Assembly: GCA_009859145.1 (NCBI GenBank)
Contig: VRVR01000021.1
Location: 133,507-197,506, forward strand
DNA from: Andalucia godoyi
Lineage: Eukaryota > Discoba > Jakobea > Jakobida > Andaluciidae
Reading direction: 5' to 3'
Length of the DNA stretch: 64,000 nt
Part shown: piece by piece, positions 20,722 through 30,431 of the stretch
How positions within the stretch are numbered: position 1 is the stretch's first letter
Layout of the letters: each line of letters begins with the position of its first letter
Translations under genes and position numbers: made by a program
Notes under the pieces: model-generated
What the model was told of the DNA's origin: nothing
Seen by the model: only the letters and a program-made list of their open reading frames with translations
The model's database searches: none

Positions 20722-22296
20722 ATGAAACATGCGAAACGGCTGGCGGTTTTCTGCTTGTTTTCATTGATGTTGTTATGCTCGATTGATATGTCGACAGCGG
20801 CGGATGACCACATCGTGCAGACCACCGCGGGACCCGTTCGTGGAACTACTGGTCCAGGATACGTTCGCTGGTCTGTTCCGTACGGGGAGCCGCCTGTACA
20901 AGGGCTTCGGTGGAGGCCTCCGGTTGCTCGGTCGTCTTGGGCGCCGTCTGTTTTTGATGGTACTCAGTTTCTGGATGGATGTCCACGGCTTTTTGCTTCC
21001 GGCTCTGTATCGGGAAGCGAAGACTGCTTGAATCTTGTTATTTGGGCGCCTACGGATTATGCAGCGAAGTCCTATCCAGTTTTGTGGTGGGTGCACGGCG
21101 GTGGTTTTACCGGAGGGTCTGCAAAATACTTGTCGTATCATGGGGATTTTCTTGTGAATTCCACGAAGGGAATGGTGGTTGTGACCGTCAATTATCGACT
21201 TGGAGTTCTGGGTTGGCTTGCTTCACCTGGATTGTTTGAAGGAAACTACGGCTTCATGGATCAACTTCTTTCTCTTCAGTGGGTACAAGAAAACATCAGG
21301 AATTTTGGAGGAGACCCCACTAGAGTGACGATCGACGGACAATCGGCCGGGGGAATCAGCGTCGGCCTTCATTTGGTCAGCCCTGCTTCTCGTGGTCTTT
21401 TTCACCAAGCAATCATCCAGTCCAATCCGTTTGCAATGCGCTTCCGTACCGGAGAGGAGAATCTGGGGATGAACGAATTGCTGGCCATTCGTTTAGGATG
21501 TTCGACTATTCGAGATCGAAGCTGCCTTTATAACAAAACGGTTGATGAAGTCCTTGTTGCTCAGCAAAAGGATTTATGGTTGCCGGATCCGCTGGACTTT
21601 CGAGACGAGCTTCCTTTCCAACCCACTCTGGATGGCCGACTGGTCCCCGGACAGCCTTTGGAGCTTCTTGAAGGTGGACAAGGTTTGGATATCCCAATTA
21701 TCATGGGCGATGTCAAGAATGAAACGTTGGGATGGGTCTACGAGGATCCAGTTGGACTTCCGAAGATATCCTGGGCATTCATGCTGGACCTGCTCACGTC
21801 GAATCGTTCTGAAGTGCAGGAAATATTGAACATCTATGGGGCTACAGAAGACAGCCGCGTGGTTCTAAGCAGGGCATCGGCAGACTTTTTCTTCAACTGC
21901 GCTACACGTCGAGCGCTGCTTGCTTTATCGAGATACAACAAAGCCCCTCTTCGCTGGTATGCATTTCTTCATTCTCCACAATACGATCCGGAAAATAAGG
22001 CTCCACAGTGTAGCCCCTTTGGCCTAGGAGGAGTCTGTCATGGTGCGGACCTTGTGTATGTTTTCCATACTCTTTCCGAGTGGAACCACCACTTCACTCC
22101 GGAAGAAGAAGTGCTGAGTTCGACGATGATGAATCTGTGGGCAGATTTTGTTTCAGGGTCCGATACGCTTTCATTCGCATGGCCATTGTTTTCTGCCGAC
22201 ACGACCGACATGTTGGCATTTGACACGAACGGCGTGTTCGTGCTCCAAAATCACCAGCAGATGGAGTGCCAATTGTGGGATCAACTTGGATATTAA
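20722..22296 (+). CDS. Secreted type-B carboxylesterase
   Basis: The 524-residue protein begins with a signal peptide (MKHAKRLAVFCLFSLMLLCS). It has the carboxylesterase/cholinesterase fold: GSEDCLNLVIWAP, the oxyanion-hole segment WWVHGGGFTGGSAKY, the nucleophile elbow DGQSAGG with Ser208, an acid-region segment GDVKNETLGWV, and the His segment GVCHGADLVYVF. N-glycosylation sequons are present (for example NSTK, NKTV and NRSE). The upstream open frame passes through the (GA)n tract, but the ATG at 20722 is the only start that gives a signal peptide. It hydrolyses an ester whose identity is not shown by sequence. Secretory or lysosomal location is inferred. Confidence 0.92.
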   Translation: MKHAKRLAVFCLFSLMLLCSIDMSTAADDHIVQTTAGPVRGTTGPGYVRWSVPYGEPPVQGLRWRPPVARSSWAPSVFDGTQFLDGCPRLFASGSVSGSEDCLNLVIWAPTDYAAKSYPVLWWVHGGGFTGGSAKYLSYHGDFLVNSTKGMVVVTVNYRLGVLGWLASPGLFEGNYGFMDQLLSLQWVQENIRNFGGDPTRVTIDGQSAGGISVGLHLVSPASRGLFHQAIIQSNPFAMRFRTGEENLGMNELLAIRLGCSTIRDRSCLYNKTVDEVLVAQQKDLWLPDPLDFRDELPFQPTLDGRLVPGQPLELLEGGQGLDIPIIMGDVKNETLGWVYEDPVGLPKISWAFMLDLLTSNRSEVQEILNIYGATEDSRVVLSRASADFFFNCATRRALLALSRYNKAPLRWYAFLHSPQYDPENKAPQCSPFGLGGVCHGADLVYVFHTLSEWNHHFTPEEEVLSSTMMNLWADFVSGSDTLSFAWPLFSADTTDMLAFDTNGVFVLQNHQQMECQLWDQLGY

Positions 22297-22554
22297 TACG
22301 TAAGTAAACGATTGCTTTGTTTAAAAATTGGTGAAAGTGTCACAATCCAACAACAAGCAGAAACTTGGAGTGCAGCAATTTGATTCGAGGTGGGAGGGAC
22401 AAAGCAACGGGGCATATTTCTTTATTTGCGAGTACTCCGCAAAGCCATGCTACACATGGTTGTACCATTGATGCGCCACGATCATTATCCAGGTGTCGGT
22501 GCAATCGAAAAAAAGAGGGCACTGAAAAGGAGATAAAACACTGTTGTCAAGAAC

Positions 22555-23724
22555 TCATTCCATGACGACGTCGTCCTCTTCGTCAAGATCGCTGTCCTCA
22601 TCGTCTTCCATGAGACCCTTAAAGAAATTTCTCCTCTTTTTTTCGTTCGCAGACGACTTGGGCATCTTCTCCCTCTTCCGTTCGGAAATTTCGGGTTCAT
22701 TCTCTTCTGTGTACACTCGCTCTTTCTTTGCGGCAAGATCGTTAATCTTGCCTTCGGCAAACTGCCGGACGTCCCAGAATTTGATGGCAGAATCATGCGA
22801 ACATGAAGCCAGAAAGGAGCCATCATGGCTGATGGACATGCATTCAACAGGATACTCTCCGTGGTCTCCAATGACTTCAACAACTTCCAACGGAGTGACT
22901 CGCAGAATCCGCACAAGACCATCACCGGCCCCGGAAGCAATGCAATTTGGACCAACAGTAACCAATGTTTCGACAGAAAACGGGTGTGCATCTGCCAATC
23001 TCTCTCTCCAGTACCCCCAATATCCCCAGGCAAACGAGTTCAAAGAGCCTTCTTGCGTGCCACAAATCAAACGCCCAGCGGCGTCCCCTTGACCTCCGAG
23101 CGTATCGCTAGTGCCTTGTCGAACAATTGTGCAGGAAAGAAATTCATCGTCGAAGGAGTCTGACGTGCTCAAGTGCTTTCCTTTTCTAACGTTGAAAACG
23201 GAAAGGCAGCCGTCACCTCCAGTCGCACACAGACACTTTGATCCAGCATCATACACAATGTCCGAGATAAAGTCCGTATTTTCGTGAAACAGCAATGCCG
23301 GCTTCGCCTGAGCCCCAAGCGTTCGAACATCCCATAAAGCAACACGGCCGCTGTCATCTCCGGTGGCAATAAGTTCTGGGGTACACGTTGTAACTGCGTT
23401 CACTGCTTCATTCCGAACATTCTTCGCATGTCCATTTGTCACGATATCTCCATTCTGAACAGCAAAGCTATCAACAGAACCATCGGAAGCCACAGAATAC
23501 AACACTTGGCCGTCTCGAGAAAAGCACACAGCCCGCGAGGCACTCTCATGTGCTTTCAAGCTGCCGACCAAGTGATTTCCTTCCGTCATCGTTTGATACA
23601 GCTGCACAGTTCCGTCAATGAGACCGACCGCCAAGACATGAGCGAATGGATGGAAAGAAAGATCAAATATTTGCAAGCCCTCAGGAATGGCGAGATCAGG
23701 CGGTGCACAGTCAAGGTCCTGCAT
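22555..23724 (-). CDS. WDR55: WDR55-like WD40 protein, ribosome biogenesis
   Basis: The 389-residue protein has about seven WD-type repeats. It starts FDLSFHPFAHVLAVGLIDGT, like human WDR55 and yeast Jip5. Later repeats read LIATGDDSGRVALWDVRTL and LASCSHDSAIKFWDVRQF. The tail is Lys-rich then acidic (NFFKGLMEDDEDSDLDEEDD), a layout shared with WDR55. The length matches the human protein (about 383). Known members are nucleolar and needed for rRNA processing and ribosome assembly; this role is inferred. The ATG at 23724 gives the family-typical short N terminus. Confidence 0.88.
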   Translation of the reverse strand: MQDLDCAPPDLAIPEGLQIFDLSFHPFAHVLAVGLIDGTVQLYQTMTEGNHLVGSLKAHESASRAVCFSRDGQVLYSVASDGSVDSFAVQNGDIVTNGHAKNVRNEAVNAVTTCTPELIATGDDSGRVALWDVRTLGAQAKPALLFHENTDFISDIVYDAGSKCLCATGGDGCLSVFNVRKGKHLSTSDSFDDEFLSCTIVRQGTSDTLGGQGDAAGRLICGTQEGSLNSFAWGYWGYWRERLADAHPFSVETLVTVGPNCIASGAGDGLVRILRVTPLEVVEVIGDHGEYPVECMSISHDGSFLASCSHDSAIKFWDVRQFAEGKINDLAAKKERVYTEENEPEISERKREKMPKSSANEKKRRNFFKGLMEDDEDSDLDEEDDVVME

Positions 23725-24642
23725 ATCAAAACGAAATAAACAACAGCGATCGCCGGTGCCACTTAAAAACCGTTGCGTTGAGTTAAAAGAAACATAGCTG
23801 AATCAGTTCATCTGCAAAAAACGGCGAGTGCAGCTTTGTATCACCAACGTTGAATATCAAATAATACGATTTTCTTACCGTAGTCAAGTCTAGAATGTCT
23901 TCATTCTTCACTTTTCAATCTTTTCCTTTTTCTTCTTCTGTTTGTTTTTCAAAATCGGACCCTCAAACAGCACATTTCATCAAAGACAAAAAATCGCATG
24001 GCTCCAAAGAGGGATCTTCCCGACCAACTCACACCGGCCATGCCCGAAGATGCGGAGACCCAAAGAACCCGTTGATGAAGAAGCGACGGCTCTTTGATGC
24101 ACAGCAGTCTGCGTTGAAGAGCTGGTGCTCGCCCCCCCGTCCCCGAATAAAACGCACAAAAAAAAACACAAAAACATGTGGCTTGGATCTGTCTTCGGTG
24201 ACAGCTTAGCCGATGATGATCGATAATGGGCGAAAATGAACTTCATGCTCTTCCCCAAAAGCAGACTTGATGTCTTCGGTGCGCCTCGGTGGAGTGCTGT
24301 GGGTGATCTGGTTTCGGACGTTTCTGATCCGCCGGGAAGCGGCTCAGCGTCCCACCGTCGCAGAAGAGGGGGAGCGTCATGCACGTCGGGATTCCGTGTG
24401 ACAAGACAGAAGAAAAAGAAATTTTCATGGAACAATGCATCACATGCAAAAAATAAAAAACAGTTGATATGCTTTTTTAACGATCACGGTCGTGAAAAGG
24501 AGGCGATCAATTTGGTGCAATGGAAGCTGTGATTGTCAGCATAGCAACAATTCACTTGCCATTCTGCAGTCGTTGAAGCATGACGAAGCGCGTTTTCGTC
24601 GCAACAGTGAGACTATGGGTTTGTTTTTACACTGTACGTCCT
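23725..24642. other. Intergenic region with competing ORFs
   Basis: About 920 bp hold several incompatible frames. On the plus strand, 98 residues start from the ATG at 24236 (including LDVFGAPRWSAVGDLVSDVS), and a short frame starts MAPKRDLPDQLTPAMPEDAE at 23998. On the minus strand, a 151-codon frame has no early ATG and contains PDVHDAPPLLRRWDAEPLPG. One of them may be a true exon, but none can be chosen. Confidence 0.35.
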
Positions 24643-25311
24643 TTATGACTCCGTTTTGGAAAGAAAGTCACGTCGGTTCCGAAGAGCTTCTTGCAAAATA
24701 ATGTGCGATCCCTGAGCGATCTCGGGGTATGTGCATTTCGTTCCTCTTTGAAGGCACCTATTGCAAGAAGGCCTCTGATGGTCGCACCGTCTGTGGCTCT
24801 TGATGCACTCTTCACAGGAGCGCTTTCGTTGTGCAAAAAGTGAAGACAAAGGCAAGGCACCGCATTCATCAAGATTCTCGCAGTATTGTCGGATCTTGCG
24901 AAGAGACGGATTGGAGACACGGTCGGTTCGTCCAGTATTCTTGAGCACTGCCGAATGTGTTTTCCCATTTCTTAGCGTCTGGATCCTTTGGAGATGAAAG
25001 ACAAACCCCGTTTTTGATTCGAGCTTGTCAGTTTCGCTTTCGCCCGCATCCTCACCGTCGCCCTCGCTCCCCCCTTCGGAGTCACGGTCCAAATGACAGT
25101 CCAGCTGAGTTGAATGTTCGGAAGAAGGGGTTGGTGGCAGTCTGCAAGTTGACCGTGGGTCACTGCTACTGGTCCCTTGCACTTGGATGGGAGGCAGCGT
25201 GAGAATAAAGGACAGCTGAATGCTTGTGAATAGGTGAAGATCAGACTCGATTTTGCTGCAAATTTCTTGCAAAGCGTCCTGATCAAGCGTCAAAAATGGA
25301 GCACGCAGCAT
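24643..25311 (-). CDS. Zn2Cys6 binuclear-cluster protein, probable transcription factor
   Basis: The 222-residue protein carries a complete GAL4-type cluster near its C terminus: CEEC-x6-C-x6-CNRC-x6-C (from CEECIKSHRR to GTKCTY, about residues 166-195). This ligates two zinc ions and binds DNA in known members. Lys/Arg residues between Cys2 and Cys3 (KSHRRC) fit the DNA-contact helix. The N-terminal part has a hydrophobic segment and an acidic Ser/Glu/Asp stretch (EGGSEGDGEDAGESETDK) that could be an activation region. The cluster is usually N-terminal in fungi, so its late position is unusual. No regulatory middle domain is present. DNA target unknown. Confidence 0.72.
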   Translation of the reverse strand: MLRAPFLTLDQDALQEICSKIESDLHLFTSIQLSFILTLPPIQVQGTSSSDPRSTCRLPPTPSSEHSTQLDCHLDRDSEGGSEGDGEDAGESETDKLESKTGFVFHLQRIQTLRNGKTHSAVLKNTGRTDRVSNPSLRKIRQYCENLDECGALPLSSLFAQRKRSCEECIKSHRRCDHQRPSCNRCLQRGTKCTYPEIAQGSHIILQEALRNRRDFLSKTES

Positions 25312-27322
25312 CGTGTTTCTTTTTCAGTCCTTTGTGTTTTTCCTTCTGTCTTTCTTTTTTTTTGTATTGTTTTCTTTGTGGGACAGCAAAAAAACGACAG
25401 AGCTGCGGGTGCCAAGATGAATCCATTCATTAGTAAAGGAGAAAAGACGAAGAGAACGAACAAGGATTGCAGCATTTCCCCTCGGGTTTCGGTACCTCTG
25501 TTACATCGTTGTTGTAACTCGTGCAAAATTACGAAACGTTTACGCTTTCGAATTCGTTTGTCGTGAGTTTACACTGATCCGGGTTGCTTACGTTTCCTTG
25601 CGTGCATGAAATCGAGGGTCTTCCAACTGAGTTCCAATTTCTGATGCAACCAGACACAATGTCACCCATGAAGAGTGCTTTGGCACGTCCTTTGGTGCAA
25701 GCAGATGTTTTTCCCATTCAGAAACGATTCCCGGCGCGGATGTGTCGCAGCTGCGCCTGGTTGAACCAGTGACCAGCACGCCGTACCCTTTTTTGGATGA
25801 TCTTCCTCAAGAGTCACCGTTCCGTCCTGTTGACGAAATTTTGCTAATGAAATGCGAGCAAACGACAGCAACGAATACGTGCAGTTGCTAGAACAATGCT
25901 GTTTCCTGGAGTCCCTGGGCACCGTTTCGGAGGTCCGGCTTTGGCGAGGGCGCTCATCGCACGAACCTGCACTCTTGCTTCACCTGCGTGTAATTATTCG
26001 TGACTTGAATCAGCAGAAGTTTCCTGTGCATGGGGAAGACCAGGCTACGCGAGGCGGGTCTGCGACTTCCAAGTTCCCCCTTTTTCTTGACTGTTGACGC
26101 CCTCCCTGGTTCAGTTTCCTCCTCGCTTTCACTTTGTTGAATCTCTCTACCAATCGTGCAGCTGGAGACTGGTCCGTGCTCCGATGATCGGGGTTTGTCT
26201 GCCAACAATTGTGTTCTCCATTTCGGACACCTTCGTATAAGTAGATATCTGAGGGGAGCAGGGTTTGCACCTGCGCCGAATTCACAGTCTGTTTTAAGCA
26301 CCAACATCAAATCTCCCTGAGGAAGCGCTTGTCGCTCAAGTCGACTTTGGAAATGCAAACAGCCTTGTTTCTATCCAGTCCGGCTGCGACCAAACTGTGT
26401 GCTTTCGCAAGAAGCACCTGAAGTGCCGGTGCAGAACCGCTGCTCGAGGGGTTCGGCAATTCGACATCCGTGTGACGAAACCTTGCGGACCGTGTCAGCG
26501 TTGCAAACCGATTTCCTCGCCAAACTCCGCAGCCGGCTGCCGCAGAGTCCTTTATGTTGAGATTTTTACGAATGCATCTCGGCAAAAGTTCCGGCCCCCC
26601 GGCGCATGCTGTGCGATGATCCCCAGCTTCGGACGCTTTCATGCTTTCTCAAGTGTTTCCTTTGGAAACTGCGGTTTTTCTCCAAACGCATTTTCGGCAA
26701 AGCTGTCCAATATCGGGGGTAGTGCTGCAATCACAGACTGAATTGCCGTCAGATCCGTTCATCCAGTTCTCTGCAACGGACAAAAACTGAGCCAACAGCG
26801 GCACACGCACCTAACGCACCTAACGCACCTAACGCACCAGTGTTTTTGCTGGGGTGGGTTGGTGGCCAATCAGTGGCGGGCGCATCTGGTGATCTGTCAT
26901 TGTGTGTCTACTGACGTCAGGCATACGAGCAGTCCAACTCGCCCCTCTGTCGTCCATTTGCGCGCACGTTGTCCTGTCTGGTACGACGTTATCGACAAAA
27001 ATGTCTGCCTTTTCCAGACTCCCTCGCCGACCTTTGGGTGAATTTTGGATCTCCCCCAGCTCCATTCCAAAAGAGGTTGGCGAGTGGCGACCCTTCTGCT
27101 TGATGATTTGCTTGTGTGAATTCAAAAAAGTCTCATTCTTCTTTTAACGTATCATCCAATTCAATTTTTTGCTTTTGTTTTGATATGTCAATAGTACTGC
27201 AAGAGAATTTAGACAATTGAGTGTTTGTGAACGACTTTTTTTTTGATTTTCTGATTTGATTTTTTCCCGTTTGTTTACACTGTTTCTTTCTTACTGAGCG
27301 CAACACAGAACAACAGGCTCGA
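25312..27322. other. 2-kb region of unresolved, overlapping reading frames
   Basis: No single model covers this stretch. Plus-strand candidates are a frame ending in HRCCNSCKITKRLRFRIRLS (stop near 25566); a stretch reading ATRHNVTHEECFGTS and later PYPFLDDLPQESPFRPVDEI (about 25630-25890); an 81-residue frame at 25852-26097; and a Cys-rich frame at 26397-26741 (TKPCGPCQRCKPIS). Minus-strand candidates are 111 residues at 26307-26642 (PALQVLLAKAHSLVAAGLDR) and frames at 25954-26358 and 26010-26285. Several look protein-like. At least one multi-exon gene is probable, but its strand is uncertain. Confidence 0.35.
26805..26838. repeat. Short 9-bp tandem repeat
   Basis: The unit ACGCACCTA is repeated about 3.8 times. 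It lies in non-assigned sequence upstream of the 27323 gene. No function is evident. Confidence 0.8.
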
Positions 27323-28741
27323 ATGGGAAGCGGTCTTCGGAAATCTCCGTTGAAGCAGACGGACCCCTCCAGCCCATTGGAACATCATCCATCATCCCAC
27401 GAGGATGCCTCTTGCAGTACCAACCCGAGTGCTGCTGCAAACGGAGATGATGACATTGATCCTGCAGCCGCACGGTATCTTCGACAGCGCCGAGGCGGAC
27501 TCTTGTCATATGACACTGCTACGTTCACAACCGTGGATGCGTCCACCGGCCAGATGGTCACCATGGTGAGATCGTCTTATGCACCATCGTCGATGCTCGG
27601 CACTTCTGAAGAAAATTCGACATTCGATGCTTCTTCCCTTATTGGGGGATCCAATTCGGCAGCAGCGGCGTCGTTCGTTGCAGATGATCCAGTGATGGCT
27701 TATTACCTTTCGCTAGCGCGTTCTGGAGAGCACAATCAGATGCAAGACCCTCAGATAGATACTCGGATGATGATGAGCGAGAACATGAATGTTGACGTAG
27801 AAATGACGGATGTCGATGTCGATGGCAGCGATGCGGTGTACGCCATGGCGGATCACGATGACGAAATGTTGTATCACCCATCAGAAGAAGATGTTATTGC
27901 GGAACAACAGCGTTTGGCAGCAGAAGAAGAGGCAGATATTTCCTCTCTCGAAGTCCCCGCTGGTAAACATCACATCATGCACCCGAAGAAGAGTGCTCTC
28001 AAGTCTACCAGCGCAGTTGCCTGTAAGCACGACGCACTTTCAGATCTACCCTTCGCGGCCGTTTCTTTGTCGTCCGTAGGCGTTGCGGAAGGCTGCACTT
28101 CTGCGAGTTCAAGTGGTTCAACCCGTGTGCATTTTAATCACACTATCATCGAAGAGGAGTATCCAGCCAATTCTCCTCCGGTGGCCGTTCTCTACTGTTC
28201 GGAAAGGCAGGTCCGAAGATTGCCCTCTCAAGACAACCTGGATATTGTCGATGGCATTGTCGACCCAGTTCTTGAGAATCCTAGTGAGTCCATCGTCATC
28301 GACGGGCTTCCTGGAGATTCGTGTATGGGTGGTCCTTCAAGCAACTCCTCTACTGCAACTTGTGATTTATCGGATGACGAGACAGTGTCCGATGGACGCC
28401 CTTCATCAAGCGAATCTGGTGTTTTCCCTGAATTTGGTTATGGTGTTCCAATGTCTGCTGGTGGTCAAGGCAGCCGTCCACGTGTTCGGCATGTTCGAAG
28501 TCACTCTGGAAAGCCACCGGCAGCATTTGGAGATGTCAGCCAACAACAGCCGAACGGTGCCGATGTCCATTCAGCTGCGGTGAATGGTAACCAAAGTCAC
28601 ACGTTCATGTCGGATCTTCGACAAGTGATCGATGTGGAGAATGCGTCCGGACTGACACCTCGCGATCAAAGTGGGAATTCTCCGTCGTTTGAACACTGGG
28701 CACATCTGTACAAAACTGCGCAAGGTACCCAACAGCCATGA
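27323..28741 (+). CDS. Acidic low-complexity protein with possible N-myristoylation and RVxF motifs
   Basis: The 472-residue protein starts MGSGLRKSPLK, a possible N-myristoylation start (Gly2, small residue at 5-6) followed by basic residues. The body is acidic, rich in Ser, Asp, Met and His, and mostly disordered. PKKSALKSTSA is followed about 60 residues later by STRVHFNHTIIEEEY, in which RVHF fits the protein phosphatase 1 docking pattern [K/R]VxF. The C terminus has a short ordered segment (FMSDLRQVIDVENAS, then PSFEHWAHLYK). The family is not recognised. A regulatory or targeting subunit of PP1 is a possible reading, based on a short motif only. Confidence 0.7.
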   Translation: MGSGLRKSPLKQTDPSSPLEHHPSSHEDASCSTNPSAAANGDDDIDPAAARYLRQRRGGLLSYDTATFTTVDASTGQMVTMVRSSYAPSSMLGTSEENSTFDASSLIGGSNSAAAASFVADDPVMAYYLSLARSGEHNQMQDPQIDTRMMMSENMNVDVEMTDVDVDGSDAVYAMADHDDEMLYHPSEEDVIAEQQRLAAEEEADISSLEVPAGKHHIMHPKKSALKSTSAVACKHDALSDLPFAAVSLSSVGVAEGCTSASSSGSTRVHFNHTIIEEEYPANSPPVAVLYCSERQVRRLPSQDNLDIVDGIVDPVLENPSESIVIDGLPGDSCMGGPSSNSSTATCDLSDDETVSDGRPSSSESGVFPEFGYGVPMSAGGQGSRPRVRHVRSHSGKPPAAFGDVSQQQPNGADVHSAAVNGNQSHTFMSDLRQVIDVENASGLTPRDQSGNSPSFEHWAHLYKTAQGTQQP

Positions 28742-28989
28742 TTGCTTTCTTCTTCTGCGTCCGTCTTCCTTGCTTCGTCTCATCAATTTTTTTGTTTTGT
28801 TGTTGCTGTCCGGTTTCTAGAATTTCACAAGTGATTGGCATTGGATCGCCGTTTTTTTCTTTTCTTGTTTACTCGTGTCTAATGCTGCTTTCGTAGACAG
28901 AAATCCTGTTGTTATTGTAGTTGCATAATTAAAAACAAAAACGGGAAAACATCAAGCTCTTTTCGAAAACTTTCGGTGTTTTCGTCGGA

Positions 28990-29973
28990 TCATTCTGTCT
29001 TTTTCAGAATCTGCAAATTAGCCTTGTCAGAAAGTTTCCAGATTCCAAGTCTGTACAACAACGGAATGCATATCACGTCTCGGAGCATCATGATACTTGC
29101 AGTCGCCACATTGAGCTTTGATCCGTCAATTTCCGTCCAATGCACAGGGACCTCCAAAGTCTTGATGCCTAATCTCTGTGCACGGTAGAAGAGCTCAACA
29201 TCAAACCCCCACCGATCAATATGCACGCCCTCAAACAATTGTATGGCAATGCTTCTCGGGAATAACTTGAATCCGCACTGCGTATCTCGAATGTCGCGAA
29301 CACACAGGGAAGATACCAAAAAATGGAAAGAGTGCATTAGCAGATTTCTCAAAGGAGACCGTTTCGAAATCGCTTCATCCATGAGGTGCGCCCGTGATCC
29401 AAGCACAACGCCATTTGAATTGAGCTTACTTTGCATCAAGGAATACAGGGTGACAAGGTCTTCTATTTCAGTGGCACCATCTGCGTCCACCATCAGCACG
29501 TACTTCCCTCGGCTTGACAGGACCCCTTGTTTTACCGCATGGCCTTTCCCTCTGTTCTCGAGCAACGACAACACGCGAAGTTCTGGAACATTGTGCACAG
29601 CTGCAAACTGGCAAACTCTATTCACCGTATTGTCGCGAGATCCATCGTTCACAACCAAAATCTCAAACGTTGGGAAAAAATTCCTTGCCCGGGAATCATT
29701 TCGAAGGAAGGAAATGGTCTGGTTGAGCATGATGGGAATCCGATCTTGTTCATTATAAGCAGGAATCACCAGAGAAATGTCAACTTCAGCCTTCGAAGAC
29801 AATGTTGGGAAAGGTCGTTCTGCTGCTTTCTCCGACATCCCATCAATATACAGGGTCTTTGGGCTTATTTTTGTGGCAGAAACGTAAGATTTCAGAGACT
29901 TGATCGTCCAGGAAATGGCAAACAAACACACAAAGCCAAAGCCATAGAGAACGGGAGACAGAAAATCGATCAT
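28990..29973 (-). CDS. ALG5: Dolichyl-phosphate beta-glucosyltransferase
   Basis: The 327-residue enzyme makes dolichyl-phosphate-glucose from UDP-glucose and dolichyl phosphate on the cytosolic face of the ER, for N-glycan precursor synthesis. An N-terminal membrane anchor (VLYGFGFVCLFAISWTI) is followed by a GT2 domain: SLVIPAYNEQDRIP, EILVVNDGSRDNT, NRGKGHAVKQGVL, the metal-binding MVDADGATE, and TQCGFKLFPRSIAIQLFE then WGFDVELFYRAQRLG. The length matches yeast and human ALG5 (about 324-334). The start at 29973 (MIDFLSP) places the anchor at the N terminus. A divergent-type AT-rich spacer of about 450 bp separates it from the next gene. Confidence 0.95.
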   Translation of the reverse strand: MIDFLSPVLYGFGFVCLFAISWTIKSLKSYVSATKISPKTLYIDGMSEKAAERPFPTLSSKAEVDISLVIPAYNEQDRIPIMLNQTISFLRNDSRARNFFPTFEILVVNDGSRDNTVNRVCQFAAVHNVPELRVLSLLENRGKGHAVKQGVLSSRGKYVLMVDADGATEIEDLVTLYSLMQSKLNSNGVVLGSRAHLMDEAISKRSPLRNLLMHSFHFLVSSLCVRDIRDTQCGFKLFPRSIAIQLFEGVHIDRWGFDVELFYRAQRLGIKTLEVPVHWTEIDGSKLNVATASIMMLRDVICIPLLYRLGIWKLSDKANLQILKKTE

Positions 29974-30061
29974 GATTGAAAATACATGAGCAGAATCTTG
30001 AAAATAAGCATTCAGAGGAACTGAAAATGAAGAAGAAGATTAAAAAAGGTGGAAAAACACA

Positions 30062-30083
30062 AACAACAACAACAACAACAACA
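30062..30083. repeat. (CAA)n trinucleotide tract
   Basis: About seven CAA units lie in the intergenic spacer upstream of ALG5. In other frames this would read as poly-Cys or poly-Leu, which is not meaningful. Confidence 0.85.
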
Positions 30084-30100
30084 AAAAGAAAAAAACACTA

Positions 30101-30382
30101 ATGCAAAACAAAACAAACGCTGAGAGTTGTGGATTCGAGTTGATTGTTGGAGAATTCTGTGACAAATGTTCGAGTGTAGAAGCACGACAGTTTGTTGCTT
30201 GCGTGCATTCAGCACCGAGGAATTCTGAATTTTCAGTCATTCTTGGCCTTCCGCGGGAGACAGTTCGAAGAGAAAGATGCAAAACTGGGGATGCCGAATA
30301 TGCGCGCGGACTTCGAAGCGGGGTCGCAGGGTTGCAGGGTTGGCGGGTCGGCAATGGCCTGCACATGCGAAGACGACGGTGA
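30101..30382 (+). CDS. Possible small protein
   Basis: A 93-residue frame opens at ATG 30101 (MQNKTNAESCGFELIVGEFC) and ends in a basic stretch (HMRRRR). It sits in the spacer between the ALG5 start and the 3' end of the hydrolase gene. No family is recognised and the opposite strand is also open, so it may be chance. It is listed because no other gene claims this stretch. Confidence 0.22.
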   Translation: MQNKTNAESCGFELIVGEFCDKCSSVEARQFVACVHSAPRNSEFSVILGLPRETVRRERCKTGDAEYARGLRSGVAGLQGWRVGNGLHMRRRR

Positions 30383-30431
30383 AAAAATAAATAAATAAAA
30401 AATGGAGTGAGCGAGAACTGCACAGCTTTAC

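Noticed and set aside
26230-26350. tRNA-like segment on the minus strand (GCAGG/CCTGC stem with 7-nt loop, near CAGACTGTGAAT)
   Set aside because: The acceptor stem pairs at only about 5 of 7 positions, the anticodon stem does not pair, and the variable region is too short.
26805-26838. Telomere-like CCTAAC repeats
   Set aside because: The unit is 9 bp (ACGCACCTA), only about four copies, and flanked by ordinary sequence, so it is not an internal telomere tract.
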